Part shown: positions 1 through 10,247 of the stretch, one piece after another | How the letters are laid out: each line of letters starts with the position of its first letter | Position numbering within the stretch: position 1 is the first letter of the stretch | Source of the DNA: Linanthus parryae | Lineage: Eukaryota; Streptophyta; Magnoliopsida; Ericales; Polemoniaceae | Direction of reading: 5' to 3' | Assembly: GCA_023055425.1 (NCBI GenBank) | Contig: JALGPY010000004.1 | Span: 20,545,718-20,609,717 of the forward strand | DNA: 64,000 nucleotides | Notes under the pieces: generated by a model | Told to the model about the DNA's origin: nothing | Databases searched by the model: none | Seen by the model: the letters and a program-made list of their open reading frames with translations, nothing else | Program-made: the position numbers and the translations under genes

Positions 1-5
1 ATTAC

Positions 6-130
6 TACCTCGTACGACCTAATGGGTAGGTCGTGCGACCTAGTAAAACTTTCTGCTTCCACCATTCATCCCAAAATTTTTCTAAGGCAAAAGTAAACGT
101 ACGATTACCTCTAGGTAATCGTACGATTAC
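6..130. repeat. Two pairs of CGTACG/CGTGCG-core palindromes (element A, internal)
   Basis: Cores lie at 11-16 (CGTACG), 32-37 (CGTGCG), 98-103 and 120-125 (both CGTACG). The first pair has AGGT-type arms (TAGGTCGTGCGACCTA at 27-42). The second has GTAAACGTACGATTAC at 93-108 and the perfect palindrome GTAATCGTACGATTAC at 115-130. Core spacing is 21 and 22 bp. The second arm type is the one in this element's LTR (7934-8070). Confidence 0.9.
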
Positions 131-1169
131 TTTTGTGCAGGGGAAAATTTTTATTAGCCAAATATAACCTTTACCTCGTATTTTGATCCCGACCTCCGAT
201 GAGTGTGATTTTTGCACCTTTGGGTTCCTTTTTGCGACGTAAGTCTTGCTCACATAAATCACGTCCCGTTTCCGGATCGTTTTCCCCGACTTTCCTCAAT
301 TATCGCCTAATTACGCGAAAAATACCCAAAATGTGCCAAATTCGTCGCTTTCTTCAAAATTTTGCAATCACCTTCATCAAGATGGGGAGTGCGGGATCTT
401 TTCTCGTGTAGAAAAATTCCCAAAGTCCGGGGAACCTTTCATTCTTCAATTTCGCGCTTCCAAAGGCTCGTTTTGCATTTCCGGATGCTTTTGGACGCCT
501 TTTACCATCCTTTTTCGTCTTTGTTACTCGTTTCTTTGCTTTGTCATGGATCTCCTCGACCTCGAGACTCCATTTACGTAACAAAAGATTCCCAATGTCC
601 GGGTAACCTTTCATTCTTCAATTTGATCATTCCAAAGACCCGTTTGGCAATTCCGGATGCTTTTTGGCTCCTTTTTCCTCTTCGCAACATCCTTTTTGGC
701 ATAACTTCTTCGTCCGGACTCCGATATACGCGATCCACCTATCCACAGAAAGCTCTCGACCACCCTCACACTTTGGAATTGTTCAAATCAGCTCACAGTC
801 CTGTCTTCAAAAATTTACCTCGTAATCCGTGCCATTGTGCCAGCTTTCTCAATTTCTTTACGTCCTCTTTGCGTATATCAAGAAGGGGAGTCCGGGAACT
901 TGATCTCTCCCCAGGTGCGTGTGTTGAGTAAGTGTAGGAATGGCGTCAATCATCTATTTCTTCATTCCGGGTCCCGATACGCGTTTTGGTCTGCTCTTTC
1001 TCGTTTTTCGTGCAGTTCTTCACTCGCGTATCAAGAAGGGGGATCCGGAATAGGCCTTCCACCTAGAATTCCTGCACATACTCATTGATAATATTAAATC
1101 CACTCTCTCGCACCTCTCAAATAATTAGAACAAAATAAAATAACAAAACAGTATTGAAATCTACGCTAT

Positions 1170-1240
1170 GCAGGAAATAGGTTGGGTTGCCTCCCAACAA
1201 GCGCTTTGTAATTTAAGGTCGACGGCCCGACCAAGTTACC
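1170..1240 (-). promoter_or_regulatory. Conserved noncoding block just after the integrase stop, with small hairpin
   Basis: Read on the minus strand it contains GTTGGGAGGCAACCCAAC, a 6-bp stem with a 6-base loop, next to the palindrome AAGCGCTT. A near copy lies at about 28255-28320 in element B, also directly after the integrase frame, though its stem is weaker. Conservation right after the stop suggests an RNA-level role such as 3' processing or packaging; that is inference. Confidence 0.5.
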
Positions 1241-1250
1241 TCAGATGAGC

Positions 1251-2393
1251 TCAGATATCGGGAATTGGTTTGAGGCTCTCGATAACCCCAATGAAATTCC
1301 CGTCCACGTACGGTTTTGCTCGCTGTCCATTTACCTTGAACCTGTTCCCATTCTCAGCTTCTACCTCGAGCGATCCCCATGGGTAAACCTCTGTAATTGT
1401 AAATGGACCACTCCACCTTGACTTCAGCTTGCCCGGAAACAATTTCAGTCGGGCGTTGAATATCAATACCTTCTGGCCCACTCTGAAATCTCGTGGAATG
1501 ATATGCTTGTCATGCCATTGCTTGGTCCTCTCTTTGTAGATCTTGGCACTCTGATATGCCATCAACCTGTGTTCTTCTAACTCAAGCAATGCCTGCTTCC
1601 TTTGCTCACCAGAGAGCTTAGCATCCAAATTTAATTTCTTTAGAGCCCAAAACGCTTTGTGCTCAAGTTCCACCGGCAGATGGCACGATTTCCCGAAAAC
1701 GAGCTGGTAGGGAGACATGCCCAAGGGAGTCTTGTATGCAGTCCGGTATGCCCATAAACTATCATCCAAGTGTAGAGCCCAGTCTTTGCGTCCTGGATTG
1801 ACAGTTTTCTCTAGAATCCCCTTTATCTCTCGGTTAGACACTTCAGCTTGTCCATTAGATTGTGGATGATAGGCCAATGAGATCTTGTGTGTCTTTACCC
1901 CATACTTGCTCAAGGTATTGGCAAAAACCTTGTTCACAAAGTGTGATCCCTCATCGCTAATAATGGCTCTAGGCGTTCCAAACCTTGTGAATATATTCTT
2001 GCGTAAGAATCTCTCGACTGTAGCACTATCATTCTTTGGACACGCCAGAGCCTCCACCCATTTGGTAACATAGTCAACCGCCAACAAAATATACAGATTA
2101 CCAAGCGAAGATGGGAATGGCCCCATAAAGTCAATTCCCCACACATCAAACGGTTCTACTTCTAACACGAAATTTTGAGGCATTTCATTTCGGTTAGAGA
2201 TATTACCTGTTCTTTGGCACCGGTCACACTGCTGCACAAATAGATGGGCGTCTTTATGCAAAGTTGGCCAAAAGAAACCACTCTGAAGTACCTTAGCAAC
2301 CGTGCGTGATTTGCCGAAATGTCCCCCGCAATTCAACTCGTGGCAGTGTCTAAGGATCTCTAACGTGTCCGGTTCTGCAACACACCTCCGCAA
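1251..2393 (-). CDS. pol: Integrase part of element A polyprotein (displaced by one-base frameshift)
   Basis: Integrase inserts the cDNA copy into the genome. Order seen: an H2C2 zinc-binding region (histidines in [11 protein letters not shown], cysteines in QQCDRCQR), the DDE core (first Asp in GIDFMGPF, second in ISDEGSH, Glu in [10 protein letters not shown]), then a C-terminal domain with [14 protein letters not shown]. The frame is shifted relative to the upstream protease-RT-RNase H frame near 2385-2393. Element B reads through the same point without the shift, so a single base was lost in A. There is no separate start codon of its own; it belongs to the pol polyprotein. Confidence 0.93.
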   Translation of the reverse strand: MRRCVAEPDTLEILRHCHELNCGGHFGKSRTVAKVLQSGFFWPTLHKDAHLFVQQCDRCQRTGNISNRNEMPQNFVLEVEPFDVWGIDFMGPFPSSLGNLYILLAVDYVTKWVEALACPKNDSATVERFLRKNIFTRFGTPRAIISDEGSHFVNKVFANTLSKYGVKTHKISLAYHPQSNGQAEVSNREIKGILEKTVNPGRKDWALHLDDSLWAYRTAYKTPLGMSPYQLVFGKSCHLPVELEHKAFWALKKLNLDAKLSGEQRKQALLELEEHRLMAYQSAKIYKERTKQWHDKHIIPRDFRVGQKVLIFNARLKLFPGKLKSRWSGPFTITEVYPWGSLEVEAENGNRFKVNGQRAKPYVDGNFIGVIESLKPIPDI

Positions 2394-5300
2394 TACATGT
2401 CCGCCCCCAACTTGAACAGATAAGGATCATCCCAGAAATAATGTCGCGCGTCTGCAAAGAATTTCTTCCTCTGGTGGTAATTCAGGTCCTTGGGCACAAT
2501 GTTGAGTGCCTTGAAATTTGCCAAGTCAGCAAACCAAGGCACAGCTGCAACCACAACCATAAGCTGCTCATCTGGAAAATCCTCTCGAATCGGCAAATCC
2601 TCCTGCTTATCGTTCTCCAGTCTTGACAAATGGTCTGCAACCACATTCTCTACCCCCTTTTTATCTTTGATCACCACATCGAACTCTTGCATCAATAACA
2701 CCCACCGGATCAATCTTGGCTTGGCGTCCTTCTTGGTGAGAAGGTACTTGAGGGCTGAATGGTCCGTGAAGATCGTCACCTGAGAACCCACAAGATATGG
2801 ACGAAACTTGTCCAACGCAAATATGATAGCCAACATCTCTTTCTCCGTGGTAGCATAATTAACTTGTGCATCATTAAGAGTACGACTGGCATAATAAATG
2901 ACGTGAGCTACCTTATCTTTCCGCTGGCCCAGAACTGCTCCCACCGCATAGTCACTAGCATCACACATGAGCTCAAATGGTAGGGTCAAGTCTGGTGTGG
3001 TGATGATAGGCGCGCTAATCAGCTTTTCCTTGAGCAAATCAAAAGCTGACTTGCACTCCGCATTAAAATAAAAAACTGCATCCTTCTCAAGCAATCCACA
3101 CAAAGGCTTCGTGATCTTCGAGAAGTCTTTAATGAAGCGCCGATAGAACCCTGCGTGTCCCAAGAAACTCCTTACCCCTTTGACAGAGGTAGGGTAAGGA
3201 AGCTTCTCAATAACCTCAATCTTGGCTCTATCCACCTCTAATCCTTTGCTGGAGATCTTGTGGCCCAAAACAATACCCTCAGTAACCATGAAGTGACACT
3301 TCTCCCAGTTGAGCACTAGGTTGGTGTCAATACATCTATCCAGAACCCGGGCCAACTGTTGCAGGCAGTCTTCGAATCCATCACCATAGAGCGAGAAGTC
3401 ATCCATGAATACCTCAAAATTCTGCTCCATCATGTCAGAGAAGATCGACATCATACACCTCTGAAACGTAGCAGGTGCGTTGCATAACCCAAAAGGCATG
3501 CGTCTAAAAGCAAAAGTCCCATAAGGACAAGTGAATGTCGTCTTCTCCTGGTCAGCTGGCTCAAGTGCTATTTGGTTGTACCCGGAGTACCCATCCAAAA
3601 AGCAATAATGAGAATGATGTGCCAGCCTATCAAGCATCTGATCAACGAATGGAAGGGGAAAATGATCCTTCAAAGTGGCATCATTGAGCTTGCGGTAATC
3701 CATGCAAACTCTCCACCTTGTAACAGTACGAGTGGCAATTTGATCACCTTTTTCCCCTTCCACCACAGTTATACCTCCCTTCTTAGGGACACATTGCACT
3801 GGGCTAGTCCATGTGCTGTCGGAAATCGGATAAATGATGCCCGCCTCCAACCATTTAAGCACCTCTTTCTTCACCACCTCCTGCATGTGAGGATTGAGGC
3901 GGCGCTGAAACTGAACGACCGGCTTCTTATCTTCCATGATCCGAATCTTGTGCTGGCAAACTGTGGGGCTGATCCCCTTGATATCTGCTATGGTCCATCC
4001 CATAGCTGCCTTTCTCTCCTGTAGTACCTTGAGAAGCTGCTCCTCCTGTTCCCTGTCCAAACATGCAGACACAATCACAGGTAAAGACTCATTAGATCCC
4101 AAGTACATATATTTCAAATGAACAGGTAAAGGCTTTAATTCTAAAACAGGAGCAGTAATAAGAGAAGGAGTAAGAATCTTCCTGCTTCCCTCATTAAAGA
4201 GGGGTAATGGTTGGCGCCAATGCACATCTAAGGCTTGCTCTTTCTCGCTGGAATCAAGTAGAACAAGCTCCTCATATAGCTGCTCCAATAAAATATCATC
4301 CTCTTCGTCCGGCGTGTATGCCTCCACCCCGAAGCACTGCTTACTTACCGCATATGCGGGAAACTTCATAGCCTCAAATACATTGAAGGCCACCTTCTCA
4401 TCGTTGATCTGCATAGTCAGCTCTCCATTGGCCACATCAATGATAGTCCTCCCAGTAGCTAAGAATGGGCGGCCCAAAATAAGAGGAACATCATCGTTAG
4501 CCTCCATGTCTAAGATCACAAAATCCGCTGGGAAGATGAGTCCTTCAACTCTCACTAACACATCCTCTAAAACACCCCTGGGGCGTTTTATAGTGCGATC
4601 AGCCATCTGCAAGCACATCCTGGTAGGCTTAGGATCTCCAACACCAAGCTGCTCAAAAATCGATGTGGGCATCAAATTAATACTCGCACCAAGATCACAT
4701 AATGCCCTCCCATGGAACGCATCTCCCAACGTAACAGGAATGATGAAACCGCCCGGATCTTTCATCTTCTTTGGTAGCGCCTTTTGCACAACCGCGCTAC
4801 ACTCCTCATTCAGAGTCACGGTTTCAAAGTCATCCATGCGCCTCCTATTAGAAAGGAGGTCCTTGAGAAATTTGGCATATTTAGGCATTTGTGAAATGGC
4901 CTCCGCAAAAGGTATATTAATGTGAAGTTTCTTGAAGATATCCACAAACTTTTTGAAATGCTTGGCATCCTCTTGACTCTTCAATCTCTGCGGGTATGGC
5001 ACTCGCACACTGTATTCCTCCCTTGGCTTCTGTTTCTCATCCGACTTCCTCACCGTGTCCTTTGATTGGGGAATCACGGTAGGCACGAGAATCTCTTCAT
5101 CCAAGGCTTTTTCAGTGGCCTTAGTCGCCTCAGCTCGCGCATGGGTAGGATATGGGGGATCCTGGGTAGTGGTCCCATTACGAGTAGTAATAGCCTTCAA
5201 TTGCTCAGTTGGAGTAATAGTGTTGGACGGAAGTATACCTGGTGGAAGTCGAGGATTCTGATTAGCTATTTGGCCAATTTGTGTTTCATGATTCTTTAAC

Positions 5301-6823
5301 GAGGCTTCCATTGCGACAATTTTACTCTCAATCTTGTCGTTGCTAGCTAACAGTTTCCTCAACATCGCATTTGTATCCTGTTCTTCTGAGATTGGAGGTG
5401 GAGCCTGTTGTTGTGGAACCTGTCTCTGAGCTTGGTAAGGAACATTTGGCCTATGACCTGGCGCATATAAACCACTATTCGGATTGGCATAGCTGAAGTT
5501 GGGGTGATTGCGATTGTTGGGATGATAGGTGTTTGGCCATTGCTGCTGTCTTTGTTGACCCATGTAATTCACGTCTTCAATGCCATCCCCATATCCCTGA
5601 TTTGCATCTGCTACCATCTCTCCCACTGACTTCACCTGTGCCGATGGATTCAAATGACTGAAAGCCGACGTCATCACTGCCATCTGATGTTCAAATTTCT
5701 GTTCCACCATAGACTCTATCTGACTAACCAATGCCCCATCTGATTTCGCGCTTCTACGAGTTTCAGACCTCGTGGATTCACGTTTTGCTACATTATCTAG
5801 CAAATCACGACATCTCTGTAGTCCCATCCCCATAAAATTGCCTTGAGCCATCATGTCTAGTTCACTAGCAGTCTCCCTGTCCAAAGCATTGTAAAAGTAG
5901 TGAAGAAGTTTATACCATGGCTCTCCGTGAGTAGGGCATCTACGAAGGAGCTGGTTGAACTTTCTCCACGTGTCACCCAGAGAATCATCTTCCTGCTGTT
6001 TAAATTTGGTTATGTCAGCCATCCGTTGAGCAACCTTGGATGGTGGAAGATACTTCCTGAGAAACTCTCTGCTACAATCTGCCCATGTAACTATGCTGCC
6101 TGCTGGAAGTTCCATAAGCCATGTCTTTGCCTTTCCCGATAAAGAGAAGGGGAAAAGCATGAGCTTTATCGTCTTGATTGGAACTCTCTGGTCATACATG
6201 GTAGAAGTAATTTGCTCGAAATTGAGCAAGTGCTGATGCGGGTCATCACTCGGGGCTCCAGTGAATAAGCACTCATCCCTAACCATATTGATCAACGGTT
6301 GGCGAATCTCGAAATGCGCGGCATTAATCTGCGGCCTGACAATGGTGGGCTGATATCCCTCCGGTGTAGTCCTGAAGTAGTCCACCAAAGGACGTTCATC
6401 GTCCTCAGCATTGTTGACTTGCTCCACCTCATTCCGGCTGTTATTGTTCCGATTATTACCCCCATTGTTCCCATTTCCACCGTTGTTTCCACCATTAACT
6501 CCTCCATTGTTTCTATCAACTATTTCTGCACCAGGGAGTTGTTGTGGATTCGGGGGATTCATGCGATCAATCATGGCCTGCATCTCAGCCATTTGAGCCC
6601 TAAGCTGCTCAGTTTCCCTTGCTCGATTTGCTGCATCTTCCACAGCAGCAGCTCTAGCTGCTTCCGCATCTTCGAGGCCTTTGCGGAACCTCTCAAACTC
6701 AGCTCTAGTTTGCTCGTCCATCTGAACTGAATTTGCTTTCCTCTTGTCTCTATTCTGTGCTCGCAATAAGGATTCCGGGTCTTCAAGTGTTGGATGCAAA
6801 GGCTCGTCTCTAGAACGTGACAT
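2360..6823 (-). CDS. gag-pol: Gag-protease-RT-RNase H polyprotein of element A (1487 residues)
   Basis: One uninterrupted frame. Residues about 1-95 form a charged coiled coil, about 100-135 an Asn/Gly-rich linker, and about 170-330 the capsid-like gag domain ([29 protein letters not shown]). No CCHC knuckle is visible. The aspartic protease is near residue 705 (CDLGASIN, the Athila form). RT spans about 980-1200 with active site FMDDF near 1139. RNase H starts near 1280 ([12 protein letters not shown]) and includes [10 protein letters not shown]. Gag and pol are fused without a stop. The ATG at 6823 lies 115 bases inside the primer site and begins MSRSRDEPL. The frame ends early at 2360 because of the frameshift before integrase. 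Confidence 0.95.
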   Translation of the reverse strand: MSRSRDEPLHPTLEDPESLLRAQNRDKRKANSVQMDEQTRAEFERFRKGLEDAEAARAAAVEDAANRARETEQLRAQMAEMQAMIDRMNPPNPQQLPGAEIVDRNNGGVNGGNNGGNGNNGGNNRNNNSRNEVEQVNNAEDDERPLVDYFRTTPEGYQPTIVRPQINAAHFEIRQPLINMVRDECLFTGAPSDDPHQHLLNFEQITSTMYDQRVPIKTIKLMLFPFSLSGKAKTWLMELPAGSIVTWADCSREFLRKYLPPSKVAQRMADITKFKQQEDDSLGDTWRKFNQLLRRCPTHGEPWYKLLHYFYNALDRETASELDMMAQGNFMGMGLQRCRDLLDNVAKRESTRSETRRSAKSDGALVSQIESMVEQKFEHQMAVMTSAFSHLNPSAQVKSVGEMVADANQGYGDGIEDVNYMGQQRQQQWPNTYHPNNRNHPNFSYANPNSGLYAPGHRPNVPYQAQRQVPQQQAPPPISEEQDTNAMLRKLLASNDKIESKIVAMEASLKNHETQIGQIANQNPRLPPGILPSNTITPTEQLKAITTRNGTTTQDPPYPTHARAEATKATEKALDEEILVPTVIPQSKDTVRKSDEKQKPREEYSVRVPYPQRLKSQEDAKHFKKFVDIFKKLHINIPFAEAISQMPKYAKFLKDLLSNRRRMDDFETVTLNEECSAVVQKALPKKMKDPGGFIIPVTLGDAFHGRALCDLGASINLMPTSIFEQLGVGDPKPTRMCLQMADRTIKRPRGVLEDVLVRVEGLIFPADFVILDMEANDDVPLILGRPFLATGRTIIDVANGELTMQINDEKVAFNVFEAMKFPAYAVSKQCFGVEAYTPDEEDDILLEQLYEELVLLDSSEKEQALDVHWRQPLPLFNEGSRKILTPSLITAPVLELKPLPVHLKYMYLGSNESLPVIVSACLDREQEEQLLKVLQERKAAMGWTIADIKGISPTVCQHKIRIMEDKKPVVQFQRRLNPHMQEVVKKEVLKWLEAGIIYPISDSTWTSPVQCVPKKGGITVVEGEKGDQIATRTVTRWRVCMDYRKLNDATLKDHFPLPFVDQMLDRLAHHSHYCFLDGYSGYNQIALEPADQEKTTFTCPYGTFAFRRMPFGLCNAPATFQRCMMSIFSDMMEQNFEVFMDDFSLYGDGFEDCLQQLARVLDRCIDTNLVLNWEKCHFMVTEGIVLGHKISSKGLEVDRAKIEVIEKLPYPTSVKGVRSFLGHAGFYRRFIKDFSKITKPLCGLLEKDAVFYFNAECKSAFDLLKEKLISAPIITTPDLTLPFELMCDASDYAVGAVLGQRKDKVAHVIYYASRTLNDAQVNYATTEKEMLAIIFALDKFRPYLVGSQVTIFTDHSALKYLLTKKDAKPRLIRWVLLMQEFDVVIKDKKGVENVVADHLSRLENDKQEDLPIREDFPDEQLMVVVAAVPWFADLANFKALNIVPKDLNYHQRKKFFADARHYFWDDPYLFKLGADMYCGGVLQNRTR

Positions 6824-6937
6824 GCACCAAATGAATCAGACCTGAAACACGGATCACACACACAAAACAGGTGAGTAACAAATATAAACTGAAAAGTAAA
6901 TCCCTAAAGAGAAAAATAATAGCTAATTTATCAGAAG

Positions 6938-6955
6938 TCCCCGGCAACGGCGCCA
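6938..6955 (-). promoter_or_regulatory. Primer binding site for tRNA-Asp, element A
   Basis: The plus strand reads TCCCCGGCAACGGCGCCA, the 3' end of plant tRNA-Asp, so the element RNA is complementary to it over 18 bases. It is separated by six bases from the 5' LTR edge at 6962. Use of tRNA-Asp is characteristic of Athila elements. Confidence 0.93.
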
Positions 6956-6961
6956 AAAACT

Positions 6962-8421
6962 TGACACGCTCCAACTGCAAGTGCACAGTTGTCGGTGTAG
7001 TAATAATCGGAAAAGTCCGGTTTGTCGAACCCAAGGGACTTCGTGTAAATTAACTACTAAATTTGTTATTTGTGTGGGCAAAGCGCAGTTGTTTGGTTCT
7101 ATTTCTACTAATAATTAAAAATAACAATTATCTCAAATAATTCAAAGAATTATTTCAAGATTAATAAGCACGCGTTGATTTTGATGTTTCTCAAGATTGA
7201 TCAAATTCAGGATATCTCTACGGATCACTAGGTATGTCACACTACGTTGGATTTATGTTCTACTAACACGATGAGTTCTTATTCTAGTTAAACGAGCAAT
7301 TTTATATTGAAGATGTCTCAACCAATAACTATGCCTAAACTATCGTAACTGATTCCTCTAGCTTACTCAAGTTCAAACACGCATTACGATAATAATTCTA
7401 CTCTTGTTCTTAGCTAACTAGCAAGATTCCTCAACCCTAGATACGGCTAGTGTGTATTTCAATTTTCCGGGCAATAAACGTAGATTCCTCTATCGTTCAT
7501 AACCTAGCACAATCCTATTAATACGTCTACCAATAGAAAAGATAAATCAAAAGCATAAAATACACATAACTAGAGAAGAAATCATCAATTAAGCTCAAAA
7601 GCATGCAAGCAAATCCATAAATCACAAGTGTAGTGATCAAACCCTAGTCTCCTACGAGATATCCCAAAATAAGGGTTTAGCTACTCATAATCATGTTCAA
7701 AATACAAAGTATCATGATCCAATATGAAAAACTAGAGAAGAAACGAAGATTAGAAGCCAAACGGATGATCCAAGCTCTTCAACCTAGCTCCAAGCTCTCC
7801 AAGCACGTCTCCCAATGTGTTTTTTGATGCCAAACACGTTCCCCAATGTTTCCTAAGTCTTCCGTGGCTCAAAACTCTCAAAACTATGCCAAAATAGCGA
7901 AAATAGCCCAAAAATCCGATCCTGGCCGCAGAAGTAATCGTACGATTACTTTCAAGTAAACGTACGATTACTTGCATTGAAGGTAATCGTACGATTACCC
8001 AATAGTAAACGTACGATTACTTCTGAGTGAAGGTAATCGTACGATTACCTTGAGGTAAACGTACGATTACTTCTGGTCCTCCACCAATCAAACTTCATCT
8101 TCTTGCTCTTTTTCCTTTCGTCTTCACTTCCCGAGCATCCCTTTGAGCCTCCAACTTTTCCGAAGTTCACTTTTGCTCCAATGTCACGTCCCGAGCTCCC
8201 GGTTCCTGAAAACCACAACACGAGAAACATACCGGAAGATCAAACGTGATAAAATATAGTCAAAATTATTGCAAAAAGTGCCCGGACTCATCATTAACGT
8301 GCAAAGACTCAACATGCTCAAATTTAGCAAGAAATGATCCAAAATCCATCAAAACGCATCGGAATACACGCAAAACGGTAAGGAAACATATAAGAATATA
8401 ACTCCAAATATGGAGTTATCA
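6962..8421 (-). repeat. 5' LTR of element A (1460 bp)
   Basis: On the minus strand it begins TGATAACTCC and ends GCGTGTCA. The left edge is set by the primer site, the right edge by the abrupt start of Tat pol reading at 8422. Six palindromes at 7934-8070 lie about 350-490 bases into the LTR from its U3 end. The left LTR of A is outside the window, so its target duplication (here AAATG at 8422-8426) cannot be tested. Confidence 0.92.
7934..8070. repeat. Array of six 16-bp palindromes in element A LTR
   Basis: Starts at 7934, 7956, 7983, 8005, 8033 and 8055. They alternate between the perfect palindrome GTAATCGTACGATTAC and the one-mismatch form GTAAACGTACGATTAC. Each pair is exactly 22 bp start to start; pairs are separated by 27-28 bp. 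Located in U3. Confidence 0.96.
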
Positions 8422-9542
8422 AAATGCTTGGTCTGGACACGAGCATCACAATGCACCGGTTGGATGTAATCCCGGGATCCAAACCGGTAAAGCAGAGCAC
8501 GAGAAGCTTTAGGCCGGAGCTTAACGTTAAGATCAAGCAGGAAGTTGTCAAGCTTCTGAATGCCAAATTCATCGAGCCGAACCACCATCCTACATGGCTG
8601 CCCAACATTGTGCCAGTAGTGAAGAAGAATGGGCAACTTCGCATCTGCGTGGATTTCCGGGAACTTAATTGTTTCTGTCCCAAAGATGATTTTCCACTTC
8701 CCAACATCGACCTGCTTATCGATTCAGCCGCGGGTCATCGCATGTTCAGCTTCATGGACGGCTTTAGTGGGTACAATCAGATCAAAATGGACCCCGAAGA
8801 TGCACGAAAAACCTCGTTCATCACTCCGGTGGGAGTCTTCAATTACACGGTTATGCCTTTTGGCCTCAAGAACACAGGCGCAACTTACCAGCGAGCCATG
8901 ATGGCCCTGTTTCACGACATGATGCACAAGGAAGTAGAATTCTACGTGGACGACTTAGTTGACAAATCCAAGGAAGAGGCAGACCACCTAGGGGATTTGC
9001 GGAAAGTGTTCAACAGATGCAGAAGCTTTCAATTAAAGATGAACCCCATGAAGTGCGCATTCGGAGTAACATCGGGGAAATTCTTGGGATGTGTGGTACA
9101 TCGTCAAGGAATAGAACCTGATCCTGCGAAAGTATCGGCTATCACTAGCATGACAGCGCCACATAACCAAAGTGCCTTGAAGACTTTCTTGGGGAAGCTA
9201 TCCTACCTGCGGAGGTTCATCCCGGCGATCGCCGAAGTCACCTTCTGCTTCAGCGATCTTCTCAAGAAAGATGCTGCGTACCATTGGACTGCAGAACACG
9301 AAGATGCGTTTGGGAAGTTGAAAAACCTGTTGACATCGTCAAAGGTAATGATCGCACCCCAGCTCGGATCACCGCTCTTGCTATATCTGACGTCGACAAA
9401 GAGGTCCATAGGGGCACTCTTGGCTCAGGAGTATGAGGGACAAGAAAGGCCGATCTACTACATTTCTCGCATAGTGCAGCCAGCAGAGTCAAGGTACACG
9501 GACATCGAGCGTCATTGCCTTGCCTTATTCTTTGTAATATAG
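8422..9542 (+). pseudogene. Tat reverse transcriptase and first RNase H
   Basis: The RT begins near GLDTSITMHRLDV and carries SFMDGFSGYNQI, MPFGLKNTGATYQRAMM and active site YVDD (about 8940-8955). A connection region (FLGKLSYLRRFIP) leads to an RNase H (LLLYLTSTKRSIGALLAQE, RPIYYISR). The first catalytic Asp expected in this RNase H is not evident, as is common in dual-RNase-H elements. The N-terminal end was cut by insertion of element A. It ends at a TAG in a spot where relatives have a Gln before KLRHYF. Confidence 0.93.
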
Positions 9543-9653
9543 AAGTTGAGGCACTATTTTGCTTCGCACAAAGTGGTGGTGGTTACAAAAAGCGATCCTA
9601 TACGGTATCTTTTGACTCACACTACTCCTGGGGGAAGATTGGCAAAATAGTAT

Positions 9654-10244
9654 ATGACCATTTCCCAGTATGACATCACATGCGTTCGACCTCGGGCAAT
9701 CAAATCGCAGGCGGTGGCAGATCTGTTAGCACAGTTCCCTGATAATAGTTATGAGCCCGTGATTGAGGAGGAACTGGAGGGTCCTGAAATCTATGCGGTT
9801 GAGTTGCCCTACTGGACACTCCATTTCGATGGGTCATCCACAAGGAAAGGTGGAGGCATTGGGATAGTCTTGACCAAACCCGACGGAGAGGTCATACAGA
9901 TGTCAGCGAAGCTTGACTTCGCAGTCACCAACAACGAAGCAGAGTATGAAGCTCTCATCGCAGGTCTTCGCGCAGCGAGGGCACTAGAAGTAAGAAACTT
10001 GACGGTTATTGGAGACTCAAAGCTAATCGTCAAACAAGCCTCGGGCGAGTATGGTTTGAAGGAGATAAACTTATTGCCCTACCTGACCTTAGTACAAAAA
10101 CTGGTGCAGCAGTTCTGCGATGTCAGGTACGAGCACAAACCCATAGCGGACAATAGGCATGCTGATGCTTTAGCTACCTTGGGATCCAAGGTTAGTGCGG
10201 ATAAATGTCCTGCGAGAATTTCGATTGAAGTGCGAACGTCCTAG
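9654..10244 (+). pseudogene. Tat second (archaeal-type) RNase H domain
   Basis: The domain starts at LHFDGSSTRKGGGIGIVL (about 9819). It has the ordered acidic residues of an RNase H: Asp in HFDGS, Glu in NNEAEYEAL, Asp in VIGDSKLIV and Asp in HADALA. It lies between the first RNase H and integrase, the hallmark of the Tat lineage, where it is thought to supply the active RNase H. It is bounded by the stops at 9648-9650 and 10242-10244, both in the common pol frame. Confidence 0.9.
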
Positions 10245-10247
10245 GCG

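Larger units (their letters stand above)
1..1250 (-). other. 3' noncoding region of element A, downstream of integrase
   Basis: No convincing gene. Bases about 560-1085 match about 27600-28150 of element B closely, and the block at about 1170-1240 matches about 28255-28320. So this is conserved untranslated sequence between integrase and the extra ORF of this family. The leftmost 130 bases hold four palindromes (separate entry). Confidence 0.8.
1..8421 (-). mobile_element. Element A: Athila-like Ty3/gypsy retrotransposon, 3' part cut by window start
   Basis: Transcribed right to left: 5' LTR (6962-8421), tRNA-Asp primer site, fused gag-protease-RT-RNase H frame, integrase, then 3' noncoding sequence reaching the window edge. 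The 3' LTR, and any extra ORF in the env position, lie left of base 1. Athila lineage is inferred from the RT and gag style (FMDD active site, DLGAS protease) and the tRNA-Asp primer site. It is inserted in a Tat element, whose pol reading starts directly at the right LTR edge. Coding decay is slight (one frameshift), so it is probably the youngest Athila-like copy here. Confidence 0.93.

Noticed and set aside
3572..4925. Plus-strand open frames opposite element A pol
   Set aside because: Shadows of the minus-strand RT and protease frame; no recognisable domain.
7934..8070. CRISPR-like array of short repeats
   Set aside because: Repeats are palindromes only 22-28 bp apart inside a plant LTR, spacers are very short and similar, and there are no cas genes.
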